The notes under the pieces are model-generated. The model did not search any database, had not been told where the DNA came from, and saw only the letters and a program-made list of their open reading frames with translations. From positions 62,001 through 126,000 of the forward strand of contig JAKLMB010000002.1 in NCBI GenBank assembly GCA_022813625.1: a stretch of DNA of 64,000 bases, in the 5' to 3' direction. Source of the stretch: Aaosphaeria pasadenensis. Lineage: Eukaryota; Ascomycota; Dothideomycetes; Pleosporales. The first letter of the stretch is position 1, and every line of letters starts with the position of its first letter. Both the position numbers and the translations under genes were made by a program. This document shows, in pieces, positions 34,787-47,120 of the stretch.

Positions 34787-37700
34787 ATGTCGAGGCCACA
34801 GATCGGCATTGACCGTCTTCCCGCCCGTCGTCTTACCAACGAACCACGAGAATCTATGAATTGCAAGAGCTGTCGGAAACGAAAGGTAACCCCTTTCCCT
34901 TTGATTTTTTTTTCTCTTATTCAATTCATTCTGCAACAAAGATATTTTTCCGTCAAGAAAATCGCTGACATTATTCTTTCATTTCTCTCCAGATCAAGTG
35001 CAACCGTACACGTCCCACATGTGAAGCCTGCCAGGTCTTCGCATGCCCTTGTATCTACGGTAAGACGAACTGCTACCCTTCTACCCTCTTCCGAAAGGAA
35101 AAATGAAATCCATCTTCTCGTCAACGCCTGGCCTGTTACGTTTATCAATAATCGAAACTGATTTGTCAATGTTTTTACAGATGCCGTTCCCAAGAAAAGA
35201 GGACCAAAGACCGACGTTCTCGAGGCTCTGCTAAAACGCGTCGATGGCCTGGAAAAGCGGCTTCACTCCGAGGGCAAAAGCGATGCCATTCTCGACCCAG
35301 AATCCTCCCCCAGTGAAACCGCCAGCGACAGCAAGAATGAGCTTGGGAATGGAAATGGAAATGGAAATGACCCGGCCTCCGCAACCCGACCTTTGCTCGA
35401 GATAGCCCCGAATCCCGCGACGGGGTCTGCAAATCAGTTGATGTCACCAGTAGAGCCAAGGTACCTATATACACCCCATATACAGCCTCTTAGAGTGCAA
35501 ATCTGGAAAATAGCTAGCTAACACGACCCTCACCCTAGTCTCCAAACCCCTAGCATTGTACCGGATCTGCTCCTGGACACTTACTTCACCAGGATACATG
35601 GCAAGCCCTATCACATTCTGGATGAAACAACCACCAGGCAGCGCATGCAGGCCAATCAGCTACCATCCTACTTAGCCTACGCCATATACGCTGTCAGTGC
35701 CAGGTATGAGCGCCATCACATGATCAACGAATGGCCAGCAAGTCTAATCACACACTCATAGATATGCACCCCATTTCGGCGGCTACAATGCTGCAGTGCG
35801 AATCGGCCAAGAGTATGCAAGGCGCTCGCGTATGGAGCTTGATATTGACGAGCCATCTATCGAGTGCCTACAAACCCTGATGTTGCTCGCCCAAGCGAGC
35901 TTTCAAAACGGCAAGGGCAAGAAGACTTTCATGCTGTTGAGTATGTACCTGCGCCTCTGTAGCAGATCATTGCGCTAATCATGATTTTCTAGCTTCCGCG
36001 ATCAGCATGGTCATTGCGCTCGATTTGCATCGTGAACTACCGATAAATCTGAAAGTTACGCCAATGGAACGTGAAGGCCGCCGACGACTTTTCTGGAGCT
36101 GCTACCTCATGGACCGCTTTTCCGCCACCGGCTCCAAAAGACCTTCGTTAATCGCGGATGAATCAATCGTGCTTCGCTTACCATCGTGGCAGTTGCACCC
36201 CGGTGCCATGCTCCTCGAAGGCGATTATTTTCCTAATGGTTCCAATTTGCAGTACATGGCCGGCTCGGGTAAAGGCGCACAGGGAAGCATGGGTATGCTG
36301 ATCGGCATAGCGAAAGTCCTGGGTATAACAAACAGATACCTCGCAGCCGGAGGGGTCAAGGGCGACTCACATTTCCCTTGGCATTCCCTTTCCAACTTGT
36401 CCAAGATCCGGCAGGAACTCGACATCTGGGCCTCGGATACGCAGGACACCTTTACCACTATCGAGTCATTGTTTGGTCAGCCTGACAGTACAATATTGGT
36501 CCTGAGCAAATTGGTATATCATCTTATACATTGTCTCATATATCGGCCGTTTTTGCCGGTAGACTTGGCCGAACTATCGGGAACCTCACAACACCAATCC
36601 TGGCAAATCGAAGCGACAAACCTGTGCTTTCTGCATGCAAATGCGATTGCGGAGCTCGTCGAGATCGGAAGAGCCTCTTCCCTCCTGGACTGGCCCGCTT
36701 TTGTTGGCTACTGTGTCTGTACAGCTGGTACGATACACGTGCATGGCGCACATTATCCGGGTAGAGAAGGCGAGGTCTTCTCCGTGAGCCCAGAATTCTT
36801 GTCCCGGGAAATGAATCAGCTCTCCGAGTTGCGCTTCCTCTGGGCTGGCGCTCAACACCAGAGGGACACCCTCCAAACCATTTATGGCTGCCATACGGAG
36901 CTCGTCAAGTCGTTGGCGAGCAATCCAATCCGCTTCTCGCCAGTCTTCCAGCTCGAAGACTTTTTCGACCGTTATCCCGGCCAGATATTCGACGGGGCTC
37001 ATGTCACTTTCACTGATATACAGATGGAGAGCGTTCATGAAAGGTATGACCACCTATTACACACTAAAGCGTAAGGACGTGCATACTAATCATGATCAGC
37101 AACTTGACCACCTACAACATCGAACAGCGAAACAATATGTACATGAATTCCAATGTCGTAAATCTGGACAACTATTCACATTCAGTTTCTAACAATGGCT
37201 ACTCAAATGGCCATCCCACGAAAAAGCGGAGGTCAACCGCTTCCAGTGCGCCAAAACCACCAGCACCTTCGGCACCTCTCCCAACCCCTACCTCAGCTAC
37301 ATATCCTCCTCACAACATAACCGTTGCGCCTGCGGACCACAAACAACAGGATGCTAAGAACCCTCCTACGACCTCGCTGCCACCCTTCACACCCCCTGGC
37401 GGAGCGTCATCCTCGGGTCTCGCCAACCACCCCAGTGCTGGTAGGGATACCAACCCTAGCAATAACAATAACAACAATCACCATGGCCTGAACATACCAT
37501 TCTCTCCGAACTTCGTCTTTTCACCGCTCCCTCAGCTAGCAAGCCTCACACAAACACCTACACCCGCCAATCATGATCAATCGGTCACCGCCTTCGATCC
37601 CATGTTTGGTGTACCCACTCCTTATGACCAGCAACCGACCCCAGGAGGCGCCAGTACTTCAGGATCGGTTCACACAGATCCAGACAAGGATCCTTTCTTG

Positions 37701-37787
37701 AGCCTGCTGGAGCAATTGGCTGAGAATGAGGTCAGCCGAGGTGGACCCAGTGAACTGGATTTCTTTCTGGGTGGCGGAACCGCCTAG
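34787..37787 (+). CDS. Zn2Cys6 fungal transcription factor with Fungal_trans domain
   Basis: Seven exons (34787-34885, 34993-35059, 35181-35460, 35539-35703, 35762-35940, 35993-37043, 37100-37787) give 842 aa. The DNA-binding cluster is near the N-terminus with cysteines at 26, 29, 36, 43, 46 and 53 (NCKSCRKRK, IKCNRTRPTCEACQVF) and is split by intron 1, a common fungal arrangement. A basic linker KKRGPK precedes a short coiled coil (TDVLEALLKRVDGLEKRL). The middle region (IVPDLLLDTYFTRIHGKPYH, REGRRRLFWSCYLMDRFSA) is the Fungal_trans domain that contains the RRLFW signature. The tail is Pro/Asn/Ser-rich with a basic patch TKKRRS (possible nuclear signal) and an acidic-hydrophobic end (SLLEQLAENEVS, ELDFFLGGG) that may activate transcription. 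Targets are unknown, and the linker pattern did not let me name an orthologue. All introns have GT/AG ends. Confidence 0.92.
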
Positions 37788-40311
37788 AAACCGACTGTGT
37801 TCCTGAATCAGGGCATGGCTCCTTTACATTCGCGGTGCATTCATTCTACGCCGCTGCAACATCCGTGATGTTGCGCGACTACTTTCTAGTATATAATTTT
37901 CAGTCGTCAACCAACATTTTTTAAGGATCAAGTTATCCTTGAACCACAACATATTGGGTAGCGATACGATGGACATGACATTTTCTTATTTTGTACCTAT
38001 CTGGATCTGGGGGGGCATGGAACCAAGCCGTGAATAGGAAATGGGAGGGAAAGGAAAGGGAAGGAATGGCTTTGTGACGACCAACTAGCTCCACGGCCGA
38101 AAAAACATCTATTGTACGATATCAACGAGGTATAACCATCAAACAAGAAAAAAGAACAGCGTCCGGTGGGAAAGTCTATTTCCACCCACGGTGCCATCTC
38201 CAAGCTCCAAAGCAAACCATGCAACCCCGCCAAATGTGTCTATCGTGCTATTCGTAAAATGGGCGTACGGAATCATGGATTCGAATAAATGGCGCATTCG
38301 GGTCTTTCCCCCGTACGGTTTTGCGGGGGACGACTACTACCTAGGTACGCACTGAGCAGTAGGTACAGCAACTAAACTACCCTAAGTACCTACCTAATTA
38401 GACCAATCGTCGTGACCAAACCCAAATCCAAATGCAGAATCGCATCCGCAGACTCCCATTCCCTCCCCCATGCATAGTCAATTCACAAGCTCTGGCTCGG
38501 TACTCGCATTACCCCGAACGCCCGATGCTTGAGACCCAAAGTACCCCAGATTCCACCCTTAATTCTTCAGGAAATTGCGGGGGAAGGGCCAAGGGGCGAA
38601 TGATTGTTGGTCCCTTTTTGACGAAAAGAAAATGGAGATGATTGACGTTAAGGCAAATAGATCGCTGCAGTCCGTTGCTGCATCCTTACAAATCCGACAG
38701 AGATATTCATCATCATGGGGTAGTCGATTGCGGAACTTGGAATTGATTCGAGCTTCCTATTCATGTGGGGAACAACAACATTCTCCCACGTTGAAAATGT
38801 AGACCCCCTAAGTGGTTCGAGCAGGGTCCAATATGGCGGGAGGGTGATGATGAACCGGTTTGCATAGTGGGAGGCTTGCCCGAGTGTCTCACTATGTTCC
38901 TCCGACATTGTGCAATTGCTTTTTTTTACGCACTAGGATATGCAGATAACACTTTCTATGTACGGAGTGAGTGTCGGAAATCCTTTTGTACGCACAATGG
39001 ACATCCAGATGGGGATGAGAACAACATGGATAGAATCGAGTGTATTGAAACTTGACGTGGGCGTAGCTCCGTAGATTCGAAAACAGATCGTATAGCTGAC
39101 GATCAATACGCACAATTGTGAAAAGAGAAGAAGAACGAAAGAACACGACGCAGGAATTTCCAAATTTGACACACCTACCACATCGCCAATCAGAAGACAA
39201 AGCCTCCGAGAACGATACTCCGAAAGTTCGAGGCCACAGGGGGAGCAGGAGCGACATGATTGGCCTACCTTGCCCTCGCATGAGTAGCCTACCTACTTGT
39301 GAGTGACAAACATGAAGGGTTATCGCATGTACTACTACACTCGGATAGAGATTGCGGGGTGGCCGAGACAAGGGGTTCCAAACGGGTTTGCATGCGTGCA
39401 TGGCATGCATGGGAAGGGGGGGGGGGGCATCGGTGTGGAGGTGTGTGTGTGGAGAGAGAGCAGCGCCAGACGTGGCTGGGGTAACTATTGTAGATGATAA
39501 TATATTTGCATGGGTATCAGAGGTGTGAGTTGAGTACCGGGTAGGCATGGCGGCGTGCTTTGATAAAGTGGATGTGGAGAGAATGTAGGGGGAGGGTTCG
39601 GGAATCGATGGATTCGACTGGCTGGACGGGAAGATCGTGTGAACAAGGTCTGGAAGAGAGAGTGATCCAGAAGCGAGGTGTGTTGTTAATGGCGCAGAGC
39701 AAGCACCCCGGGGTAGGTAGGGTCAAGGTACAGGGTAAGGCTGAAAAGGGCCGAGGGTCCGCTGCCCGACGTCCGAATGATGTCTGGTTGAGCATACCAT
39801 TTTGCTCTGCCTACCCTATTTTAGTTCTGTTGTTCAATGGACAGAAACTGAATATATGGTTCGTCCGGGGAAAGGGTCGGTGGTAGTGGTGGTGGTGGTG
39901 CGTGCGGGCGTGAATAAGTGTTCATATGAATGCAAGAAACCATACGTAATGTTACGGTAATTTTGTACAAGGTTGTTAAGTGCAACATGGATATGGCTGG
40001 TGTCATTGCAGGAGACTTGAGGTTTGGTTTTTGTCACGCGAACAGATGGCATTGTTCTATCCGTCTTCTAGTCAGGGTCCCTACATTAGCAGGTTACAGA
40101 CACAATGGGCACCGTGGCACAAACATATAGAACTAAACTCGATTGATTTCTCTTGATGATCATGAGTCTTGAAACGTGCATGGTCTTATTACTCTATTTC
40201 TCTCCATTAGAAAGGACAGGAACAAGCAGATGGAAGTCTCTATATTCCTCTTTCGCTTTCCCAAGATAACGAACCTCATCCTTCTATGTCGTTTGTAATC
40301 GGCATTCTTCA
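37788..40311. other. 2.5 kb intergenic, no gene seen
   Basis: Convergent spacer between the Zn2Cys6 gene and glutathione reductase. It includes an ACCTAGGT palindrome near 38340 and a G12 run (39416-39427). Open frames on both strands (for example 38892-39548 minus) have no family signature. Confidence 0.5.
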
Positions 40312-42326
40312 TCAAGTCATGGTTACGAGTTCCTCGGCGGACACGGGGTGAATAGCCTAGTTGGTGAGTACTTGTTAGCCATAGTGTCCAGTTAAGTGGG
40401 GAAGTATTGAAAGTGAGTAGAAAAGTATGAAGACGTGGTCAATCGCCAAGTAGCTCGCTTCCCCGCAATACGATCTCTCCACCATCGGCGAGCCGCAATC
40501 AAGACGAGGCGAAGCACTGGCTGCAGTATGTAGTGTCATGCAGGGCTAGGAGGGATCGCCTAGGCGCGGGAAGGAATCTGGAAGGGGGGCAGAGTTCTGC
40601 GGAGCAGCGGGAACGGAAAGGAGGCTTTGGGCACGAAAGGATATTGCAATCCGTATGTAAGGGGCGCACAAAGTGAATGGCGCCCGAATAGCCATTTGCG
40701 TCGAAAAGCATGATGGAAAATGTGGTAAGAAGACCGAAGTAGAAGGTGTGACGTGCAAAAAGAATTCATAGTACTTACCACGCACGAGTCAAAGTCCTTC
40801 TTCGTAGCACCCATCTTAATTGCCACGCCGAATCCTTGGAGGATTTCAGAGCTGCCCTGGCCCAGGATGTGCAGTCCGACGACCTTCTCTTCTTCTCCCA
40901 CGACGACGATCTTATACGCTGTCGGGCCCTTCTCTTCCGGGTCCATCATCGCATAGTACATGCCCGTGAACTGGGTCTTGTAAACCTTAACCTTGTCGCC
41001 ATACTTTTCCCTGGCTTGTGGCTCCGTAAGGCCGATCGAACCAATCTCTGGATGGGCAAAGACCACAGACGGGATGTTGTCGTACTCAAGATGGCGATCC
41101 TTTTGGCCGCCGAAGATACGGTCGGACAGACGTCGGCCGGCAGCAATGGCTACCGGGGTCAGCTCGAAGCCACGATCGCAGACATCACCAATTGCATAGA
41201 CATTCTCCAGGTTAGTATTCTGGTACTTGTCGGTGACAATGTGGTTCTTGCCATTCAGATTGATGCCTAACTCCTTGATGTGCAGGTCCTCAATTTCGGG
41301 GGTGCGACCGACGGCAAAGAGGACAGTGTCTGCCTCCACAACGGTCTCCTCTCCGGTCGAGGAATTCTTGATGGTGACCTTCTTCTGACCGTTGCCAATG
41401 TCCTCCACCTTGGTGATTTGGCTGCCCTTGTGCAGGTTGACTCCTTGACGCTCGTACTCCTTAGTGACGGTATCCTGGATCATGGGATCGAACGAACGGA
41501 GTAGGGTGTTACCGCGGATAACGAAATCAACGGTGGATCCAAGAGCGTGGAGCATACCGGACATCTCCACTCCGATGTAGCCAGCACCGCTCGTTACAAT
41601 GCGCTTGGGCAGTTGCTCAAGGTCGAAGAAGCCATCACTATCGATGCAGAGCTCCTTTCCGGGAATGTCCGGGAGATGTGGTCGGCCACCGGTTGCTATC
41701 AGGATGTGCTTGGCCTTGACGCGCTGGGTTCCTCCAGCCTCGAGGGCGACCTCCACCTCATTCTTGGAGATGAACTTTGCTCGGCCCTTGATGTGCTCGA
41801 TCTCATCCCTGTTCAGGTTGTTCTCGTAGATGCCGTTCAGTCTCTTGACATAGGCATCACGCTTCTGCTTGAAGTAGGGCCAGTCGAAGCTGGGTTGCTC
41901 AAACCCTCCGAAACCATACGACTTTGCGTCACGGAACGTCTCAGCGATGGCTGCTGCATTCCATGTCACCTTTTTAGGAACGCAACCCACGTTCACACAC
42001 GTGCCGCCCATGCGCTTCGATTCAATGGCAATGACCTTGGCTCCATGCTTTGCAGCTCGTCGTGCGGAAGCAATACCACCGCTACCGATTCCAATGACGA
42101 GATAGTCGGCCTCCTTAGGGACGGGAGCCATGGTGGGGTTTGCGCTGGAGAAGTGTCGAGAGAAAGCAGACAGCCGGTTTGCCGCCAGGATGGCTTTGGA
42201 TGACTTGGAGGTTGACAAGAGAGGACGGGCGTGTACAGAAGCAGCGGAAGTAGACGGGAGAGGACTCAGTGTTAAGCCGGAAGTCAGACCTTGCGAGAGC
42301 CGGTAAAGCAATAATCTCCTACTCAT
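40312..42326 (-). CDS. GLR1: Glutathione reductase, probable dual mitochondrial/cytosolic
   Basis: Two exons (42326-40779 and 40356-40312) give 530 aa. A presequence of about 60 residues (MSRRLLLYRLSQGLTSGLTL, Arg/Ser-rich) precedes an internal Met66 (MAPVPKEADYLV, ATG at 42131), so leaky scanning could yield mitochondrial and cytosolic forms, as for yeast Glr1. The FAD loop GIGSGGIASARRAA, the redox-active disulfide C110/C115 (GGTCVNVGCVPKK), the NADPH site GAGYIGVEMSGML and YAIGDV are all present. The enzyme reduces GSSG with NADPH. The first exon runs on in frame past the donor GTAAGT, but that reading lacks the essential interface motif. The motif is recovered as AIHPVSAEELVTMT in a 45-nt last exon behind a 422-nt intron with a GGCTAACA branch site. 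H519 and E524 are the acid-base pair. Confidence 0.93.
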
Positions 42327-43514
42327 GAAGAATGAAAGGGAAAAGGCAACAGGTATGAGAACCGCCCGCCTACTTATAATGACGCAAAAGCTGCTAGCTT
42401 ACAGGGGACCGGATAGTGGAAACGTGGGTGGCTGTTAGTAATCGCAGCAGTTGTCCGTGTTGGAACAGAAGCGACGGATTGAATGGGAAAGTATTCAAAT
42501 AATGGCGGCGTGCGGCGGATGTGAGGATGAGAAATTCCAAAGTGGAAAAAAACTTTGATGGATTTGTCAAGTAAGACTTGATGGAGCGAATCAGAATAAG
42601 ATTGCCGTCTTGGGTAAGGAATCGTGCCTAGGGAAGTGTCCGTTCTGTGTACAATGGGCGATACAATTGATACAGAATCAGATAATAATAATTACCTAGG
42701 TAAGATGGCCAACCTAGGTACCTCGTACGGTCGGTCGATGGTGGCACCGGACAGTGGCAGTAGTGCGTGTGAGATGTTCCACGGTGTATCTAGAATCCTT
42801 TGAATTACTGTACACTACATGCACGATTTCTGATGACGAAACTACGGGGATGAGACACCCAATAACTAATGATGATGAGCAACAACAAGCATGAACGAAA
42901 CAAAAATAACATTTAGCTAGACAACACAATTAACCAGCTACTCTAGGCAGTCAATGATGGCGATTAGAAATGACAGAGATGACAGACTCCATCTCCATCC
43001 TGTGCCTCCATCCTCTGCTTATTCCCCCTCCATCTCCCCCCCTCCCTCCTCCCCATCTGGCGCAATTCTAGCCTCTAGCTATCTTACATTCCACGCTATA
43101 CCCTTTCCAGCTCTCAACTTCAATTACCTCATCATTTCTCGCCCAAGCTCCCAAATGAACTACCTCAAGCCTCATACACACTACTACAACACACCATGTG
43201 ATTCCCTAACAACGTTACCTACAACTGATCCTCATAGACTCATGCTTACGATACTATCGTGAGCTACGTCAGAAACATTATACTCACTATAATTCTATCC
43301 TCAGACTCACCATCCCTCGGCTTGTGTCTTCAATTTAGACTGCCCTGTTACAATCATCACAAACATCACGAGAGCTACCTCTCCGCCCGCTCCCACCAAA
43401 CCAGACTCAGGGGCCTGTCGCTATTCGCTTGTCATATGCGTCCGATTTAGTCCGGCCTCGGCTACACCTGTAGCATACACCTACCTATCTATTCATTACT
43501 AGATTCCGAAAACC
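42327..43514. promoter_or_regulatory. Divergent promoter region GLR1 / small TM protein
   Basis: A 1.19-kb spacer between divergent genes. It has two CCTAGGT motifs close together near 42695-42720 and a C/T/A-rich leader from about 42990 to the ATG at 43515. No gene is seen. Confidence 0.45.
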
Positions 43515-44027
43515 ATGGGTGGCAGACTCTCCATGCCCCGTGGCCCAGATGGCATGAACGAGGCGTCGAGGCCTACCTCTGCCAACCCCGTTGCGCGACT
43601 GACGCGGGGCGGGGGCATCATCAATGGCCGTGTAAGTAGTTCCATCCACCCCATGTACAATATTACGCCATTTGCTCATGAACTGTCTCAGACCATAATG
43701 GCACCCCTTGCGGCCTTCACAATGGCTGGCCTCTTGTTCGTATATTCCAGAACATCCATTCGAGCGGCGAAACTCAACGCACAGAAACATCGTGAGGCAG
43801 ATGGAGGACAGATCAGCTGGCACAACGAGAGCAGGCGAAGACATGGACAGTTGGACAAGGTCGAGAACGATCGAACCACCTTCAAGGAAGCTCTCCTCGC
43901 AGACGTGAAGCGAAAGGGTAAAACCAAAAAAGACAACAAGCAGGACCACGAACATGAGATAGAAGGAAGGGCTGAACGCTCTAGCGAAGAGGCAGAACTG
44001 CGGAAAATGATGGGAAAGAAGGATTGA
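43515..44027 (+). CDS. Small single-TM protein of unknown function
   Basis: Two exons (43515-43631 and 43692-44027) with a 60-nt intron (GTAAGT to TCTCAG) give 150 aa. The intron is a multiple of three without stops, so the unspliced frame is also open, but the splice sites are good and splicing is preferred. The N-terminus (MGGRLSMPRGPDGMNEASRP) is followed by one hydrophobic segment (MAPLAAFTMAGLLFVYS) and a long, very charged helical tail (RAAKLNAQKHREADGGQ, LLADVKRKGKTKKDNKQ). The N-terminus is not a clear targeting peptide. A short TM with an adjacent basic arm suits a mitochondrial or ER membrane protein; this is inference. No family is recognised. Confidence 0.75.
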   Translation: MGGRLSMPRGPDGMNEASRPTSANPVARLTRGGGIINGRVSSSIHPMYNITPFAHELSQTIMAPLAAFTMAGLLFVYSRTSIRAAKLNAQKHREADGGQISWHNESRRRHGQLDKVENDRTTFKEALLADVKRKGKTKKDNKQDHEHEIEGRAERSSEEAELRKMMGKKD

Positions 44028-44362
44028 GGGGAGTGGTTTCGTGATAGTGATCGAGCATACTAGTTGTATAAAAGTGACATTATGTGGTATAGTATCGGGA
44101 TTTGGATGACAGAAAAAGCATTCATCACGGCGTCAATGGTAATGGAGAAAGTACCCATCGAATTCAAAAGCAAATTCTTGAATAGTGCATTATACAAGTT
44201 ACATACCTTAAGGCTTCGGACAATGTAAGGTGATGCTAAACCAAGACGCCAGTAATTCCAAACCAAATGCATCCCAATGGCGCCCGAACGCCATGCGCGC
44301 TTTGCAACCATTTTGCCGCCCAGTAACCAAATAACCCCTTCTTGAAGAAATACTGTGATACC
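44028..44362. other. Convergent 3' spacer, nothing recognised
   Basis: 335 bp between the convergent ends of the small TM gene and the hexose transporter; no gene or repeat. Confidence 0.5.
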
Positions 44363-46131
44363 TTACTGAATCGCTCCCGAAGCCTCCGGAACGACATTGT
44401 CGTGCCCGTTGGGAGCCACTGTGCTCTCCTTTCTCTCCGCAATGGGGACACCCGCTTCCTCCTTCTTCTTGATGCTTCTCGCACCAGGTGCAAGATATGT
44501 ATTGTCAAGATTAGGGAAGTCGTCGCCCTCGGGAGGCTGCCACTTAGCACTCTTCATCGGGTTGACGCCCAAGATGTACATCGTGTCGATTTCCTCGAGA
44601 GTCCGGCCGTGGCTCTCACAGACAAAGAGGAAAACCACTACTGCACCAGCGAAGGAGCATGCCGCAAAGATGTAGCCATACCGGTAATCGATGGCGCTTG
44701 TGATATAGGGTGTGAAGAATGAAATGAGGAAGTTCCAAGCCCAGTTGGATGCCGTTGCGAGACCCATACATTTGGCACGGTAGCGAGATGGATAGAGCTC
44801 TGCGACGACGGTCCAGATACCAACTCCCCAGGTCATGGCAAAACCAGCGATGAAAAGACATGCGAACACAATCATTGCGTATCCGATTCCTTGGGTCTGT
44901 GCAGGATCATCGCGGTTCAGTGCAAAGTGACCCAAGGAGGAGAACACCATAAAGCACATGAACATCCAAAGGGCGCCAAAGATCAAACTTGGTCGACGTC
45001 CATATTTCTCGACGATATAAAGTCCGGGGAACGTGGTACCGAAGTTGACCGCGCCGAGGATCATGCTGGTAACGTATGGATTGGGTAGGCCAACAGACTG
45101 GAAGATGGTCGTGCCGTAGTAGAAGTAGAAATTCGCTCCTGTAAGCTGTTGGAGGGCTTGCAGAGTGATCCCGAGCAATGTACGATAGAGCATTCGAGGT
45201 CCAGTGAATATCTCATACCATGGGTGCTTGCCACCACCAGCTCTCTCAGCATCAAGCTTTTCCTTGATCTCTCTTATCTCGCGATTGACCTCTGGATGAT
45301 CTTCCGATACGCCATAAGAGATGGCGATGGTCGTGCGGGCGGACTCAATCTTTCCTTTGCGATACTCCCACCTGGGTGACTCACGTAGAAACAGCATTCC
45401 GACTCCCATGATGACAGGCCAGATGAAGCCAATGCCAATTGGTAGGCGCCATGACCGCGCGCTGTCATCTTTCGATGTTCTAAAATTGATGCAATATGCG
45501 GTGAAGATTCCGAGCGTGATGAACAGTTGGTAACAGCTAACAAGCGCACCACGAACGTAACGCGGCGCCGTTTCACTCTGGTACATGGGCGTGAGGACTG
45601 ATAACCCTCCTACACCGAGACCAGCAACCCACCGCCCAAGTGCCATCTGGTACCATTTTGTCGTGGTTGCAATCTGCACGATGACTCCCACACAGAAGAC
45701 GATGTTCCAAAAGGTGATCGACAGCTTCCTTCCGAATTTGTCGGCGATGGGTGCAGCAATAATGGCGCCAATGAGGGTTCCAATGGAGAGCTGGAAAACC
45801 GTCAGGACATGTCGTTCAAAGTGAATGGGGCACTTACTAAAGCAACAATGGTTCCAGACCGGGCATTCGAAAATGCAAGCTTTCCTGTCTCAGGGTCTAC
45901 CTTATCATGGAACCTTCGGAGGAAGTCAGGCATCTCCAAGAATCCAGATATCTGACCGGTGTCGTAGCCGAATATGAAACCGCCCATGCTAACAAGGACT
46001 GCCATCACCAGGATGCGTGGTCGGAAACGATCTTTGGTACTGATCTGGAGCATCACTGGCTTCTTCTCCATGTCTGCAGTAGAGGAAGCAGGAGAAGGGG
46101 ATTGCCCCCGAATTCCACCAAGAATCGCCAT
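44363..46131 (-). CDS. MFS sugar transporter (hexose transporter type)
   Basis: Two exons (46131-45838 and 45790-44363; 47-nt intron GTAAGT to TTCCAG) give 573 aa. Twelve hydrophobic segments are consistent with the sequence. Sugar-porter signatures are: FGYDTGQISGFLEMPDF in TM1, ADKFGRK after TM2, LGRWVAGLGVGG, LRESPRWEYRKGK before the central loop, QQLTGANFYFYYG in TM7, YGRRPSLIFG, ELYPSRYRAKCMGLATAS and SHGRTLEEID at the end. The charged C-terminal tail (about 60 residues, RSIKKKEEAGVPIAERKE) is a usual site of trafficking control. The QQLTGxNFYFYYG form is typical of fungal hexose uptake carriers rather than quinate or lactose permeases, but substrate cannot be fixed. It lies in the plasma membrane by family rule. 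Confidence 0.92.
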
Positions 46132-46739
46132 AGCGCCTCAGGAATATGCAAGTAGTAGTTGAAGAGTAACAGAAGATATTATCTTTTGAACCAGTCGCTG
46201 AAGGGGTGATGCGGAGGTTATAAATTGGCTTCCCCAACTTGCCCCAACCCTTCCAATGCTCCCCCACGCAGTAACCTCGGAATCTTGACGACCCGCACCC
46301 GTTTGCTAGAATATCAAGAATGACGATAAGTAGCATCTCGCGATTGACAACGTCATGGTCCCGATCGGGCCCTTGCCACTTTCGGTCTAGTGTAAAGCCA
46401 AGCGTGAAGAAGCGCTGTCAAGCTCCACAAGAAGAAGCGATCCTGTTCGTCCGGAGAGAAGTCGGCCACCATGCTACATAATTTTGAGCCTCAAGTACCG
46501 TAAAAAAACTGTTCAAACGACGTCAATGTCCGTTGACGCTACTTTACGCAGTGGCAACGGGCCGCATGCACGTGTGGCTAAACGTTGCAAGAAAAAATCT
46601 CAGTTGGCACGATGTTCCCCGTGGGATACCCTCGGGACAAACTGCCGACACTGAAGGCGGCTTGATATGATGTAATTGTTGTATTGCCTCTCGCTTCCAG
46701 AATGGTCCCTCCTCTGTAGAGCAAAACATAATGGACACC
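46132..46739. other. Transporter upstream region
   Basis: 608 bp upstream of the sugar transporter. No gene or clear regulatory site is recognised. Confidence 0.4.
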
Positions 46740-47120
46740 ACTCGAATATGGTTGTTGATTATTCAGGCGCTGATCCGAATGGAAATGGACATGTTTGCAC
46801 GTCGAACAATATTGTGCCTATAGTAGGCAAAGCAAAGGCACTCTCAACCTCGAACTCAAGGACCTTGACGCGGGAAATCAATACAAGTCTGGTACAAAAC
46901 GAAGAATCGCGTGCTCGACGAGTGTTAAGTCTAAAAGATCACAACACAAAGGTCATGGTTGAGTTGAAGAAACATCCACCCTCCCATGCGCGACTGATCT
47001 CCAGCCTTGAAGACCGCATCTAAAAGGACTCTGGTGACCAAGACGAATTACTACTACACGCTGCAATCACGGAGTTGTTTGGGCTAATTCATGTCGAACC
47101 ACAAGACTTTATTATCCCCC
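46740..47120 (+). pseudogene. Decayed gene fragment of unknown family
   Basis: One frame reads SNSRTLTREINTSLVQNEES, RVLSLKDHNTKVMVELKK and ARLISSLEDRI, then a TAA at 47021-47023, then continues in the same frame as KDSGDQDELLLHAAITELFG and HVEPQDFIIPRL to another TAA. The composition on both sides of the first stop is the same charged helical type, so an in-frame nonsense change in an old gene is likely. No start, family or function could be assigned. Confidence 0.35.

Noticed and set aside
40560..40778. In-frame extension of glutathione reductase past the donor site
   Set aside because: It lacks the HPxxxEE motif, is low in family similarity, and a GTAAGT donor with a GGCTAACA branch site and CTAG acceptor gives the correct tail.
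28118..46131. Quinate utilisation cluster (AROM-like protein, Zn2Cys6 regulator, MFS carrier)
   Set aside because: The three lie 5-15 kb apart with unrelated genes and deserts between. The carrier has hexose-type signatures, and no quinate dehydrogenase, dehydroshikimate dehydratase or small dehydroquinase is present.
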